DNA of 64,000 nucleotides, taken from positions 410,001-474,000 of the forward strand of contig JACVTC010000131.1 of assembly GCA_016946835.1 (NCBI GenBank), in the 5' to 3' direction. This DNA is from Neocallimastix lanati (nom. inval.) (lineage: Eukaryota; Neocallimastigomycota; Neocallimastigomycetes; Neocallimastigales; Neocallimastigaceae). The notes below the pieces were generated by a model. It did no database searches, was not told the DNA's origin, and saw nothing but the letters and a program-made list of their open reading frames with translations. Within the stretch, counting starts at the first letter, position 1. The number at the start of each line of letters is the position of its first letter. Below are positions 25,015 to 44,538 of the stretch, in pieces. The position numbers and the translations under genes are program-made.

Positions 25015-25300
25015 GATCGTACATTTCGCAATGAGACATGTTTTGTATGTGGCATATTTTTTAATAATTGAATAAATAATAAATATTCTTTTTTTTTATA
25101 TATAATTTGTTAATATTCAATTTTAAAAATAATTTTTTATAAAAAAATAATTTTTATATTTTTATAATTCTTTTTTAATAGAATATATTATTATTTCTTT
25201 TGAAATAATAATTATTTATATATTTATTTATGATTGTATAGAGTATATTAAAATGTATGGCTTTAATTTAAAATATTATAAGCCACATCACAAAATTCAC
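25015..25300 (+). mobile_element. MITE-like element, family 1, copy D
   Basis: The left end GATCGTACATTTCGCAATGA keeps the extended terminus. The rest of that end has drifted (GACATG in place of GGCGTA), followed by TATGTGGCAT. The right end is ATGTATGGCTTTAATTT, then TAAGCCACATCACAAAATTC. The interior keeps the AATAAATATTC and AATAGAATATATTATT landmarks with a small local duplication of TTTTTATA-type sequence. Confidence 0.65.
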
Positions 25301-29772
<4,472 letters not shown>

Positions 29773-30702
29773 TTATTCTTCCTTTTTTATAAATTCTTTA
29801 CTATTTTCTTGTTTTATTTTCTTATCTTGTTTTTCTTCTTTATCTTCATTATTTTCCTTTAATTTATATTCAGCTAATGCCCTCTCTAATTTCCTTATTT
29901 TATCTCTTAATTTGGATTCTTTTTCATTCCATTCCGGTTTACTACCTTCCAAAACAGCTATTTTCATGGTTAAAGAATTATTTTCACTTTCTAATTGTTT
30001 AACATACTTTTCTAAATTCTCCATTCTTAACATTTTTCTCATTCTTGATCTTCTGGCGGCTTCAGTGTTCTTCTTACGTTTAATAGCTAATTCCATGGAG
30101 ATCATTTTTTGTTGCTCATATATAATATTTTTATTAACATTATTAAAAATAATTGGTTGTGAGGGCATTGAATTTTGTACTTGACCTGTACCTTGTCCAT
30201 TATTATAATAAACTTGATTTAAGTTGGTTGCATTTTGATAAACAGACATCGGCTGACCTTGAACATTTCCTTGTGTATTATTGAAAACCATTAGATTCTG
30301 ATTATTTTGTTGTGGTATATTTTGCTCTAGAGCATAAGAACCAGAAGTAGTTGGTGGAGCTTGTGGATTGGAAGAGTGTTGTGGAATAACAGCAGTATTA
30401 CCAATAATATGAACATTTTGTTGTGGAGTAGGTAAAGGAGTGGTCTGAGCTTGATTGGCAGCTTGATTTTGATATTGGGAATCATTAAGTCCTAAATAAG
30501 GATTAGTACTTGGAGAAATATATTGATTTGAGGAATAAATTGTTTGAGTTTGATTTTGGATAGGATAAGTATTATTATTCATTGATGGTGATAAATTTTG
30601 TTGTTGATTTATAGTAGAAGAAGGATTACTACTTCCTGGATTTACCGAAGGACAGGAATTTGAATTGATATTACTATAAGAGGTATAAAGAGTTGCTGAT
30701 GA

Positions 30703-30738
<36 letters not shown>

Positions 30739-31320
30739 ATTATTATTATTATTATTGTCAAAAGTTTGACTTTTTGATTTATTATTAATCATATTGGTAT
30801 TAATATTTTCTTCATTGACATTGACATTTACCTCTGAAGAATTAACAATAGAGTTATTTTCTTGGCCATTATAATTATTATTCAGTACAGAAGATGATAA
30901 ATTATTTGTACTATTATTAATTTGATTATAGCTAATTGGATCTGTGGAATTGAATGCATTTGAAGCTGAAGGAGATGCCGATGAAGCAGTTGAAACTGGG
31001 GAATATAAAATATTCTGATTTTGATTTGATACATTAAATTTATCATTATTTATGTTCACACTCATTGGAGATGGGAAAGAAGTAGAATTTACATATGGAG
31101 TTTGTGAAAATTGTTGATATGAAGTCATTTCAGCAGATGGAATTGAATTAACTTGAGGTCCTTGTGGTGCTTCCACCGATGATTGGGAAGAAACATTTTG
31201 GTAAGTTGTGTAAATAATATTGTTATCAATATGAGATTGATTATTAAACAATCTGCTATCTTGCATAGAGGAAAATACTTGTGTATTATTCATGTTGATA
31301 ATATTGCCTTGATTTGACAT
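29773..31320 (-). CDS. bZIP transcription factor, Gcn4/CpcA-like
   Basis: A sequence-specific nuclear transcription factor of 515 residues, encoded without introns. The C-terminal bZIP has the basic region KRKKNTEAARRSRMRK (about 414-429). Its NTEAARRSR core is the same as in yeast Gcn4 and matches recognition of TGACTCA-type sites. A leucine heptad follows at L436, L443, L450 and L457. Unlike Gcn4, which ends with the zipper, this protein continues through a GSKPEWNEKES break into a second charged helix (L471, L478) and a Lys/Glu-rich tail. Residues 1-400 are low complexity, rich in Asn, Gln, Ser and Pro, with an Asn run at about 190-207, as expected for an activation region. Family membership is firm; the exact Gcn4/CpcA orthology (amino-acid starvation response) is inferred from the basic region only. 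No upstream ATG occurs on the coding strand for about 390 nt before the start, so Gcn4-style upstream reading frames are absent at least near the gene. Confidence 0.9.
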
Positions 31321-34203
31321 AATTTTATATTCAAAAATAATTTAAACGTTTTGTAATAAAAATTTAATACTTTATTAACTCTATTAAATTTAATAACAAA
31401 TATTATGAAAGAACGGTTATGAATTTATACTTATTAATATAATAAAAAGTTACTATATCAATTAAAAGCTTTTAATAATTTTATTATGATTTCTAATTCT
31501 AAAACTATTTTATAATTATAAATTTTTAAATAATTATTTTTTAATTATTTTATTTTTTTTTTTTAAAAAAAGTATTATATAAATATATTAAAATTTATAA
31601 TTATAAATTTTTAAAATTTATTTTTTAATTATTATAAATAAATATTATAAATTTACTTCAATTTTTTTTTTTTTTTTTTTAAATTGTTAAAATTCAAATA
31701 CAAAATTACTATTACATTTAAATGTTATATATATACATAAAAAAAAAATTAAGTTTAAGCATATGCATTGAACTTTAAAATTTTTTTTTTTCAAATAAAG
31801 TTACATATAGTATTTTTACTACTTTATATTTTATATAACAATATCAAATAAAAATTAATAACAACTACTATTATAAAAAAAAAAAAAAAACTATATTTCT
31901 ACTTTTTTATAAATAAAAAAGAAGAAAATTGAAAGTATTTATATTAAAAAAAAATAGATATAAACACATTTATTAATTATACAAGATTTTTGAAAAACAA
32001 TAATAATTTAAGTTTATAATTAATAAAATTTATAAATAAATTAGTTTATTATTTTTTAAACTTTTAATTTAATACAATATAAATGTATTTATTATATATT
32101 ATATTTACAATTTATTTTATCTATAATTTTCTTTTTAATATATCAAAATTAATTATCATTGTACTACTTTAAAAGTAAATTAATTTTTTTTAAGAAAGGT
32201 GATGTTAAATTAAAATAAAATATTTAAATACCTATTTATAAAATTTATTTATTATAAAAAGTAATTGTTCAAAAGATATTAAAAAAAAATTATAATAATT
32301 ATACTCTAAAGAATAATTCATATTAATTGGATATATAACAGTATATTATTGTAATTTAAATATAATAGAATATATAAAATAGTAGTAATATATTTTACAA
32401 TATAAAATTTATTTATTCCGTTATATAAATATATTATAATAATTATTCCTAAATAGAAATTTATTAAAAAAAATGTGTCAATTTCCTTTTATTATAACTA
32501 ATGAATTAATATTTAATATATATATTTAAATATTATTAAATTATAATAAGGAAGTTATTTCAATTTTTTTATTTCATTTTATTTAAAAAAAAAAAAAGTT
32601 TAAGTATTATAAAAAATAAATATAGAAAAAAAAATTTTTTTTGGCGTAAAAACATTCCTTATAAAAAATGTAAAAAAAAATTTTTTAAGCAACATTATCA
32701 TACTTTTTAAAATATATTTATGTGTTTAATAGTAAAAGATATATAAAAATTGAACGGAAATACTAAATTTAGAAAATATTAAGAAATAAAATAAAAAATT
32801 AATAAAAAAAATACAAAATTAAAAGAAAAAAAAAATATTTGTTAGATAAAGTGTTACAAAAAAAAATATTATTTTATATTTAAATAATATTATTTTATAA
32901 ATATAAAAAAAAGGATAATTATAAAATTTCTAAATATCTATATATTTAATTTAAAGAAATTGATAAAATAAATAACAAAATAAAAATAAAAAATAAGAAA
33001 AAAGAAAAAATAAATAGATTTAAAATTATTAATAAATTATAAAATTCTTTTATATAATTATGAAAAAAATTTAAAAGAATAAGCTTAAAAAATCATATTA
33101 TTAATAACAATATAAATATAAATATATATATAAAAAAAAGGATGAAGACATTGTTTTTAAATTTATTTCTTATTTTAGCAATTTTTTTTAGTAAATATAT
33201 AAAATATAAAATATATATTAAAGCATCATGATAGTGATTTTTTTTTTTATTTTAATTTTATTTTTCATTAAATCATTGAATCTATCATTTCATTGGTAAT
33301 AAGCAAAAAATTATAAAACAATGTAAAATTGAACAGAACAGAACATACATTATACATTATATAATACATAATATATATTATGATTATAATATTCTTTTTT
33401 TTCTTTTTTTCTCTTTCTCTATATCTTTTTTTTTATCAAATTAAATTGATTGCATATAATTGGATAAATTTTCTTTATTAAGAAAAAAAAAAAATAAATA
33501 AATATAATTTTCTAATATATAAGATTTAGCAAAAAATTTAATATTTTATATTATTTCAATTATATATATTGTAAATACTATCAAAAAATACACAGTTTAT
33601 TTATATTAATTATTTTTTAATAATATTTTTTTATATAGTGCTGCCTGTAAATTTTAATAGATATACACATAAAAATAAATGTAAAAATTAAATGTAATAA
33701 TAAAAATTGTATTAATAATTATAATACTAATAATAATAAAAATAATAATAAAAATTATACTGATAATACTACTACTACTAATAAAAATAATAATAAAAAT
33801 TATACTGATAGTAATAATAATAAAATAAAAATTAATAATTAATAATAAGTAATAATAATAATAGTAAAAAAGCATATGTCAACAAAGAATAAAAATTATA
33901 ATATAAAAATTTAATCTTATATCAAAAAAATTAAAAAAGAAGTAAAAACCAAAAAAAAAAGTTACTTATTTTCTTTTTTTATTTTAAAATGTCAAGAATC
34001 CTATTTAGTATTTTTATGAATAAATTAAATAAGTATTTAATATTTGTAATTAAATGTATAATTATTAGCATTCTAATTTTCATATAATATTTTATAATAA
34101 AAAATTTCATTGTTAATAGATTATATTAATAATTTATGATACATACATTTCTTAATATATTTCAATAATAACGTATATAATATATTATGAACTATTAAAA
34201 TAA

Positions 34204-34282
<79 letters not shown>

Positions 34283-37200
34283 AAATAAATAAATAAATAA
34301 ATAAATAAATTAAAATCAATAATACCATATATGTTAAATAATAATAAAGTTCACAAAGTTCTATTTGTATATAATCAGAGTATAAAAATTAATATGCTAT
34401 CATTTATTGTATAATATGTAGACAGTATTATTTATGAACATGTAAGCATATATAAATAATTATAAAATTATTTAAATTCATAAACCGTATATTACTATTA
34501 AAATATATTTTACTTTTTAATTTATTTTTTAATTATATTTTGTTATTTTTTTTTTTTAAAAAAAAAACATTTTCTTTTATAGCTTTTTAATTAATTTGTA
34601 TTTTTTAAAAATATATTGTCATACATAAATATTATATTAATATATATTAGGTATTTAAAATATTAATAGTAAATTAATAAATAATAATAAAAATTTTAAA
34701 TTTTTGTTAATTCATCATAACTATTCTTAATTAGTTATATTAAAGTATACAAAAATTAATTAATAATTATTAATTAAATTCTGAAACATTTTTAATGTAA
34801 AAAATTTTTAAGAATAATTAATGATAGTTAAAAATATTATTTTTTATGATTGAATTATAATTTTATTAATTAAAAATTTAATTATATAATGGATTATAAA
34901 AATTCTTTAATATAATATTAATAGAGTATATTATGTTTATTTTAATTAATTATATAATGTGGAATTTAATATAAGATAAAGATAAGATATAGTTATTTAA
35001 AAAACTGTTGCCTTTATAATAATAAAAAAATTTTTATAAAAAAAAAGTTTCTATATTTCTTGTATAAATTTTTAAAATATATATAATTAATAAAAAACGA
35101 TTACTAATATTTTTGAATAATTATTTCATTGGAATATAATTTAAAATAAACAGTAAATATCACTATCATATCTTATAATCATTTAATGATCTTGTTTTAT
35201 ATAACAACTTTTTTATATGCAATCAATTTTTTTTTTATACTATTGAATGTAAATTTGAATGTTTTTACTTTTAAAAAATATTTAATATAAAAATTTAATA
35301 AAATTAGTCATAAACAAAAAATTTTTTTGTGTAATTTATTATTTATGTTTCACAGATAAAATTTAATAAACATAAATTATTTTTTTTTGGTGACAATTAA
35401 ATTATCACTATAATCTCAAAAATAAAAATGGGATTAATTAAAATGAAATTGTATTGATTCTTATAATGTAATTATATATTATAAATTTATTCATGTTATT
35501 CGTATATATTTAATAATTTATAATCAAAGATCTGATATTAATATTTTTTTTATTGAATAGTAATAATAATAGACAACTCTTGAAATTGCTGATATTATAA
35601 GAAAATTTATTAAAAATTATTTTTTGTTACTCAGTTATGTTATTATATAAATAATAAAAACAATTTTTCTTTTTTAGTAAACATGTTTTTATTATATTTT
35701 TTAATATAAATTTTGAAATGTATTTCAATCAATACAGTTATTTATCCTAACTATTCAATTATAATATATATTTATATAAATAATTTCATTGACATTAAAG
35801 TATATTTGATAGAAATTTGAGAATAAACATAAATAATATTGAATATATTTTATATCAAAAATAAATATCTTTTTATATAATATAAATAATATAGTTTATA
35901 TTTTTATTATATTTTATTTCAATTTTACTTTTTTAAAATTTTTCCACATTAATAAAAAATAATATATATTAAATTTTTTTTTCCTTTTTAAATTATTAAT
36001 TAAAAGTAAATAATAAATTAAATTTAATCAAACTAAATTTTAAATGTTATTAATATTACCATTTTTAGCTTTTGTATTATGATAATTGTATATTTATACA
36101 ACTTTAATGAATATAAAACATAATTTATTTAATTATTAATAATAAATCTAAAAAAGTATTTCAAAAAAAAAAAAAAAAAATTATTAAATGATATATATGA
36201 CATTATATCTAAGATAAATACAATTAATACTTTTTATTTTATCCTAATAATTATAAATTTATTTATTACCATTAATGTAATAAAGTTTGAAGAATAACAT
36301 TAAATAAATAAATATTTTATATAAGTAAACAATGCTATTACTTATATTTTTCAATAAAATTAGTAAAAATAAAGTTATTGATAATATTAATAATATTATT
36401 GATAATTATTTTTCATATATTAATAATTTATCTTTTTTATACATAAAGTATCGTTTAATAATTTCTAATTTTTTTCGTTGCTACTTCTATTATTATTACT
36501 ACAGTTACTCTTAACTATTAGTATTACTATTATTACTGTTAATGTTATTATTTATCAACATTTCTTATAATAATAATGCTCAAAGTAGTAGGTATAATAT
36601 TTTATTATATTAAGAAAAAAAAAAGAATATTCTAAAAAATATATAAATATGTTAAGTTTAAATAATAAGCTAACTATTAAATTTATTTTAAAAACAACAT
36701 TTTAAACAATGTTTTTAGTTTAATTAAATATGTTAAAATTTTGATCGACATACATATATACATAATTAAATTCTTTAAATTTAATCGTATATAAACATGA
36801 TTCATATAATGTGGGATCAACAATTTTAAAAAAAATATATTATAATTAATAAGAATAAATTAAAAAAAATCGAGAATGCTTTTATTTTATTTTATTTTAT
36901 TTTATTTTTAAAAAAAATAACATAATTAAAGATTAAAATTTAAATTTAAATAACTTTTATTATTAATTAATTTATTAATTTATCAATAATATATAAAATT
37001 TAAATATATTAATAAATAAATAAATAATAATATTAATTTTTTTAAAAAAAAGTCATTTATAAATGTTTCAGAAAAATATACATAAAATTATTTTAATATT
37101 AAAAAATTTAATATAAATATTTTCTAATAAAAAAAAAAAAATCCTGTTGTAAAGGTAAAAAAAAAAAAAATTTATATAATTGATTAAAATAGTATTTAAT

Positions 37201-37511
37201 ATATTATATTTTCTATTATACTACAATATATTATTTTTATATTATAATATAAAAAATAATCAGTTTAAAGAAATAAATATATAAAATATTAAATTCATAT
37301 TAATTAAACTTTGATATTTAAAAATAGGAGGAAATACTTTATAATAAACATATTAATTTCAATTACAATAAAAATATTTAATATATTTGTATTTTTTTTT
37401 TAGTTGTATAATTATTTTTTAAATAAATTTTAAAAGTTTACCGTCTCTAATTTTTTTTTTGTGAAACATAATTTATATTTTCTTATCTTAATAATTAAAT
37501 AAATAAATTAA

Positions 37512-37542
<31 letters not shown>

Positions 37543-38753
37543 TAAAAATAAAATATAATAAAATAAAATAAAAAAAAAAAAACAATAAAATAAGGAGCTT
37601 ATTCTATTTTACCTGGAAATTTTTAATTTAAAAGATGAAAAAAAAATTAATATAAAAAAGGAAAATAATAATAATAATAATAAAAAGATAAAATCTAGAA
37701 TTTTAAATTTAATTAAAAAAAAAAATCTAGACTTAAATAATTAAAGAATATAATAATTCCAAAAAAAAAAAAAAAAAAAAAAAAATCCTCAAAATTTCCA
37801 TTATTTATTACTTTTTCTCCTATTTATTCTATGAAAAATAAATAAATAATAAATAAATAAATAAATAAAATAAAATAATAAATAATTAAAAAATAAATAA
37901 AGAATGCTTATTTAATTTATTTATATATAATATATATATATAAATCATAAAATAATTATCTTTAAATCTTTAAATAATTTTTCAATATATTAAATTTTAA
38001 TATTAATTATACACTTAAATATATATATATAATTAAATAATATTGATCAAATTTTTTATTACAAAAAATTTCATTTAATTTTTTTTTCCAAAATCTATGT
38101 ATTAATAATTAATAATAATAGTAAAAATAAAAATAATAATAATAATATAACATTAATTTATAATTATTTATATTGTTATTATTTATATAATTATTAAAGT
38201 AGTTATAATATTTAAATATTTATAATTTTTTTAATATCATACTTTTTTTTTTTATGCAACTTTTAATATTATTTAAATTAATAACATTAGTAGTAACTAA
38301 TACAATTTAAAAAGAAATTACCATTGTAATCATTAACAATTTTTATCAAAATTGACAAAATTCTATTGTTATTATCATTGCCATTATAAATATTAATATT
38401 GTTTATTGTAATATTACATAGAATACAAGAAGGAAAATTTATAGTAAATTTATAATGAATAAATTAGAATAATGCAAAGTGAATATTTTATTTATAATTT
38501 TTAAATAATATATAACTTATAATATATATATATGAAAGGAATAAATCAAAATAGATTTAAATTGTTATCTATGATAGTAAAATTAAAATAATTTTATTTT
38601 ATATGAAAGTTGTAAAAAATAAAGAGAAAGGATAAAAGTACAATAAGTATTATTATATAAATTTTATTATTTTTAAATATATAATTGAATAAATTTTTTT
38701 TCTTTTCAGTTAAAAATAATAATAATTAAGTTAATATTATTTTATTATTATTA

Positions 38754-38785
<32 letters not shown>

Positions 38786-40053
38786 TATGTTATTTATGAA
38801 TTAAAAAATATTTAATCATTATTTTATAATATATTATTTAAAATCAATAAAATTCTCAATTATTCTATTATTAATTTAATTAAAAGTTATGAAATATTTT
38901 ATTTCTGTTTTTTTTTAATTATTTCTTGTATATATTTTTATTTTTTATAATATATATAAATATATATTTTAATTGATACATTTTTTTATAATAATTACTC
39001 ATAACAATGGATTTATTTTGTTTTTTTTCCTTTTTTGGAATTTCAACCTTTAATTATTATAAAATTTAATATATTTAAAATTTTATTAAGTAATTCATAA
39101 TAAATAGGAATTTAAAAACTTTTTAAATAATAATAATAATAAAATAAAAATAAAATAAAATAAAAATTTATATATACATATAAAATAAATAGATAAATAT
39201 TGTTTATAATAAAATGAAATATGATAGATAAAAGAAAGAAAAAGAGAAAATATATATATATATAATTCAATAGCAACATTTATACATATATTATTAATAC
39301 TTTTAATCAGTTATTTTATATGATTTATGACTTTTTTTTTCATTATTCTTTAAAAAATTAGTAAATTAATATTATCAATTTTGTATTATATGCTTTTAGA
39401 AGTGTAAGAAAATTAATATTAATTAAATAACATATTTCTAATTTATATTTTAATGAATTAATTATTTTTTTTATTCTTTTTTACAATTATCAAATATACT
39501 TTACATATTTTTAACATTATTATCATTATTATCATTATTTGTATATTTAAACTAATATATTTTTATTAATAATTAGTAAATAATAATATATATATATATA
39601 TAAAAATTTAACATTTTTAATTTGGAATATTTAAAAACTTTTTTTGAACTATTTAAATTAAAATTTAAAATAAACAATAAATTAATTTATTTTAAATTAA
39701 AAATAAATTAATTATTATATTAATATATATTATAAAATTAAATTTATATTATAATTGTTGACTACAATTTTTATAAAATTTAGTAAGCTTATTCATTATA
39801 CAAAAAAAAAGCCTAAAAAAAATTAATAATATATATATATATTTTTAAAAAAAAGATAGTATTCTTATTTTATTGATACAATTTATAACTTTGATTATTA
39901 AAATTGTATATTTTTTATTAATATATATTATTAATGATAATTAAAAGTTTAATATTATAATATTAAATATCATTTATTTAACATTACATTTTATTTTTAT
40001 TTTTTTTTTTTTTATATTTTTTAAATATTATTATTACTAGACATCTAAATTAA

Positions 40054-40098
<45 letters not shown>

Positions 40099-40648
40099 AT
40101 ATATATTAACATAATTTAAATAAATAAGTAAATAAAAAATAGTATCACTATTTTTTTCTTGAAATATATCAAATGATTATTATTTTCTTTTTAATATTCT
40201 ATAAAGATTTTTAATTTAAAAATAATCAAATAAAATAAATATACATAAGAATAAATATATATGAAAAATAATAATAAATTAAAATAAAAAATTGTATGAT
40301 ATAAAATAATATAGATTCATATATTTTGATAATGAATGAATTCAATTTTTAATACTGTAATTCTTAAAAATTGTGAATATTTATATGTATGAAAATAGTA
40401 TTCTATCAATTTTTTATATTAGATAATTCTTCTTAATTATTAAATAAGGAATTGTATATATCTATAGTAAATAAAATAAATAAATATATAAATAAAAATA
40501 AAATAATAATTACTTATAAAACAAAAAAAACAAAAAAACAAAAAACAAAAAAACAAAAAACAAAAAAAGAAAAACAGAAAAAAATACAGAAAAAAATACA
40601 GAAAATTCATTATTATAATCTTAATACCATTTTTATTATTTTCCAATT

Positions 40649-40689
<41 letters not shown>

Positions 40690-40800
40690 CATTTTCATTT
40701 TTATTTGTTGTATTGTTATTTTTTTTCTATTGCTTTCTTATTTTTTTTTTTTTTCCTGTAATAAAAAGTTACTAACATTTTATTATTCCAAATTAAATGT
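31321..40800. other. Gene desert of A/T repeats
   Basis: About 9.5 kb without a supportable gene. It holds an (AAAT)n array at 34196-34311, a poly-A tract of about 44 at 40053-40096, a CAAAAA-type run at 40520-40600 facing a poly-T tract of about 40 at 40650-40689, and short ATT and AAT runs (about 33660-33860, 38755-38785). Reading frames here (33654-33875, 36332-36514, 40440-40775) consist of Ile, Tyr, Asn, Lys and Phe only. Confidence 0.5.
34196..34311. repeat. (AAAT)n tetranucleotide array
   Basis: About 28 AAAT units broken twice by a one-base-short unit (AAT). Confidence 0.9.
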
Positions 40801-42330
40801 TTTTTTTTCTACTATTATATTGTGGCTGATACATTAATTATATTACAATTTACTTCAATACATATTTTTCATAGAGTTCATATATTCTAAACATTTCCTT
40901 TTAAACTTGGGTATTCTATAAATGATAAGTTGGTTTACTGGTGAACATGTGGATATAAAATTTATCCTATTTTATAATATTCACTTGATATTATTAAAAC
41001 TATTAGTTTTATTTCTTTTCTAAATAAAATTTAAATTTTACATGAATAAAAAATCTTTACATTATATTAATTCTTTAATTCGATTTAAATATTGTTACAA
41101 TAATTTCTAAAATATATTTATAATCAAATAGTTTCCCCCCTAAAACTAAGTATCTAATATTATTACACCATAAATATTGGATGTATCTAAGACAACTCTT
41201 ATAATATATGGTTTATATGATGGAATCCTTTCTCTTGAAGAGTAATCTTATACCATCTCAATTTGTGTGAATATCTCTTATAAATTAGATTTTATATCCC
41301 TTTCGATTTTATCCATTTCTGAAGATTAGTTTTGTAGTTTTAGCAATAACTATTAAAAATAAATTATTTATTAAATATCTTTGTACTTGATAAATCATAA
41401 TTTTAAGTTTTTTAAAATTAATTACATTAATAACAAAGTATATTAATTCTAGTCATTTTAACTTATTTGTGAATAATGTAAGATTGTTTCATCATTTATT
41501 ACAATTCCTTATTTTAGTTAATTTCTTTTTTTGTAGTCTAATATTTGCTAATTTTCTCTATTTAGGCTATTTTTACTCATTTCCAAAAATAAGTATGATT
41601 TTTTAATAATCAGCCCAAAAGAATCAGTTAAGATGAATTTTCCTTTTAATATTTTATATTCTTTATTTTTATGTTGCTTATTTCTCCCCTCCCTCTAAAA
41701 TCCAAATTTATAAAAGGTTTTTATATATTTAAATTTTTTCATCATTATAATATTAATGATAGAAGCTTAATAATTATAACTTCTTGAATATTTCACTCAT
41801 AGTTAAATTTATTATTTTATTTGCTAAAATATCAAGTTATAATTTCAATTAAGAGTCTCTATAGTAGTAGGAAGATATAAAATTTATACTTTTATATGCT
41901 TAATAGTGTTTTTTTCTCTATTAAATTAATTTATATATATATATATGTACATATATATATATTTTTTTTAACTTGAGATATTAAATTAATATTTTATATA
42001 TATATATTTTACTTGAGATAATTCTCTTCTATCAAGTATTTTATTTTTTTATATGTTTTTTTTTTCAATTTTTCAATCTTAATCGTTTCAAATCTTCAAT
42101 CAGTTTTACTAGTTTTCCTTAAATTGGCATACTGTGCAACTTTTAAACCTAATTTACCATTCCAATTTATTTTTCTTTGACCTAATATTGTGTCAGGCAA
42201 AGGATTTTTTTATTTTATAGTAATACATTGTGGCTTATTTATAATTTTGTTATAATAGGCTTCAATACATTTGATTGTTATTTTCCATATATTATTCACT
42301 TTTCTATAAATTAAATAAATTAAAAAGTTA
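40800..42330 (-). mobile_element. Possible decayed retroelement fossil
   Basis: About 1.5 kb stand out from the A/T desert by higher complexity and by protein-like stretches on the minus strand, heavily broken. Near 42080-42190 a piece reads TILGQRKINWNGKLGLKVAQ, near 41800-41850 ILANKIINLTMSEIF, and near 41180-41240 IIRVVLDTSNIYGV, which could be an aspartic-protease-like fragment of an LTR element. The two edges carry similar sequence in direct orientation (ATTGTGGCT followed about 25-35 bp later by CTTCAATACAT, at about 40819 and 42223), possibly old end repeats or duplicated fragments. The family is uncertain. The element is old, with many breaks. Confidence 0.25.
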
Positions 42331-42683
42331 ATTATTAATCATAATCATAAAATATATTAAATAAGGTTGACACTAAATTTCACTCTTAACAATAATGATA
42401 ATAATAATTTTTTTTTTTTTTTATAAAATTTAATAATTTTAATAATTTTTATATTGTTTTATCTTTTTTTTATATGCATATATTTTTTATTTTTTTTATT
42501 TTTTTATTTTTTATTTTATTTTATATTATCTTTTTTTATTTTTTTTTTTTTTTAATAATCATTATTCCTTTTTTAAGAATTGTCAGAATTTTAATTTACA
42601 AATGTCTCATAGATATATTTATGAATTAATCATTTTAACAATGTTATATTAAAATGTTTCAAGATTATTTTTTTTTATATTAA

Positions 42684-42718
<35 letters not shown>

Positions 42719-42986
42719 CAAATCAAGGAATATCCGAATAAATTAAAATATATTAAATATATTATTTAATAAAGTTTTTTTACATTTTAAATAAATATAT
42801 TATTTAATTAAATAAAACATAAGAATAGAGTGTCCCATTTATGAATTTTAAAATCCGAAATACATGAAAAATAGTAATGAAAATAAAAAAAAAAAAAAAA
42901 TAAAAAAAAAAATATATTTATTTATATATATTATATATTATATATTATATATATATATTTTTTTTTAATAATTTTAATTATTATTT

Positions 42987-43024
<38 letters not shown>

Positions 43025-44322
43025 AAAAAATATAATAATTCTTCAAAAAGAATTATTATATACTTATTCTTACTAATTATTTTTTTTCTTTTTCTTCCTC
43101 CTTATTTTCAATAATTGATAATTGTGTATTTTATTATGTATTTTACTATCTTAAAATAAAATAAAATATAATATCAGTATAGCTGATATAAAGTAATTTT
43201 TGAAAATTAAAAAAAAAAAAAAAAAAAAAATTGAGATTTAGTAAAGATTATTATCATGTCTTTTAAATCAAAAAATGTATTTTTAAAGATATGAAATTAA
43301 AAAACATGTACATTTATTTATATTAACATGCTTAAAGTTTTTTTAAACTTTTTTTTATTACTTTTTAATTTTTACTTTTATTTGTTTTTCTTTTATTATT
43401 ATTATTATTATAATTTTATTTTATTTTATTATTTTTTATGTTATAATAATTTTGAATTAATATACAATAATTATACAATCTTTATAATGACATAATTGAG
43501 TAATTAATTTTTAATATAGTATTACCTCATTCTTATTTATTTATTTATTTTAGTTGAATTCTCTTTTTGTTTCTTCACTTTTATCCTTTATCATCTAATT
43601 ATATTATTTTTAAATTATTAAGAATTATATTTAATAAATAAATATAATATATTAAAGAAGAGAGGAAATAAAAAAAAAAAAGGAAATATTTATTAATTTT
43701 TTTCTATTTATGTTTTAGTCCTCGAAAACCATAATAAAATATCAAATTAGTAATACAGATAATATATTATGAAAATATTTGAAGTCATTATTATTTAGTC
43801 ATACAAATGATATATATATATATATATAATAACGATAAAACTAGTATATTTATTTATGTGTGAGATTTTGGGTTTAATTAATTGATGTATGTTTGTGCAA
43901 TATATATGCATTCATAATATGTGCATGTTATTCAATACTTATATTAACAATTAAAAATAATTTAGTGAAATTATGTTTTTGTTGTATTTAAGATATATAT
44001 TTGTACTTATATATATATAACTCGTTTTTTATTTTAATATTAGTAATTAATGAATTAAAAACAAATAATATGTGTATATTTTATTACATGATAAAAAATT
44101 AAATTTAAAGAATTTTTTTTTTTTCTGAATAATATTTGAAAATTTTAAATTTACTTATGCCCCTCTTTTACCCTACTAATGGGAAGAATGAAGTTATAAA
44201 AAACGGATATAAGAATAATTTTACATTTTATATATACTACTTATATTTATAATTCAATTAATAACAATTTATTTTTATTTTTTAATTTTTATTTTTTTGT
44301 TAAAACTATATTTTATGTTGTT

Positions 44323-44353
<31 letters not shown>

Positions 44354-44536
44354 GTTGTTTTTTTCTTTAATGTTAACGATTAATAAAAAAAAAATATAAT
44401 AAATAGTAATAAATATATTTTTTAAATATACATATTTTATGATATAAAAAAAAAAATATATATATATATATATTTTTACTTTGGTAATAAAATTTGAAAT
44501 TATTTTTCTATATCCTATCTATAAAAGGGGGAGTGG
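42331..44536. other. Gene desert of A/T repeats
   Basis: No gene is seen. It contains homopolymers (A at 42689-42714, T at 42991-43020, A at 43209-43230, T at about 44330-44353) and (AT)n runs at about 42930-42960 and 43810-43828. Confidence 0.5.
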
Positions 44537-44538
44537 GG

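Noticed and set aside
40440-40775. Phe- or Lys-rich frames on both strands
   Set aside because: They are produced by CAAAAA and poly-T runs only.
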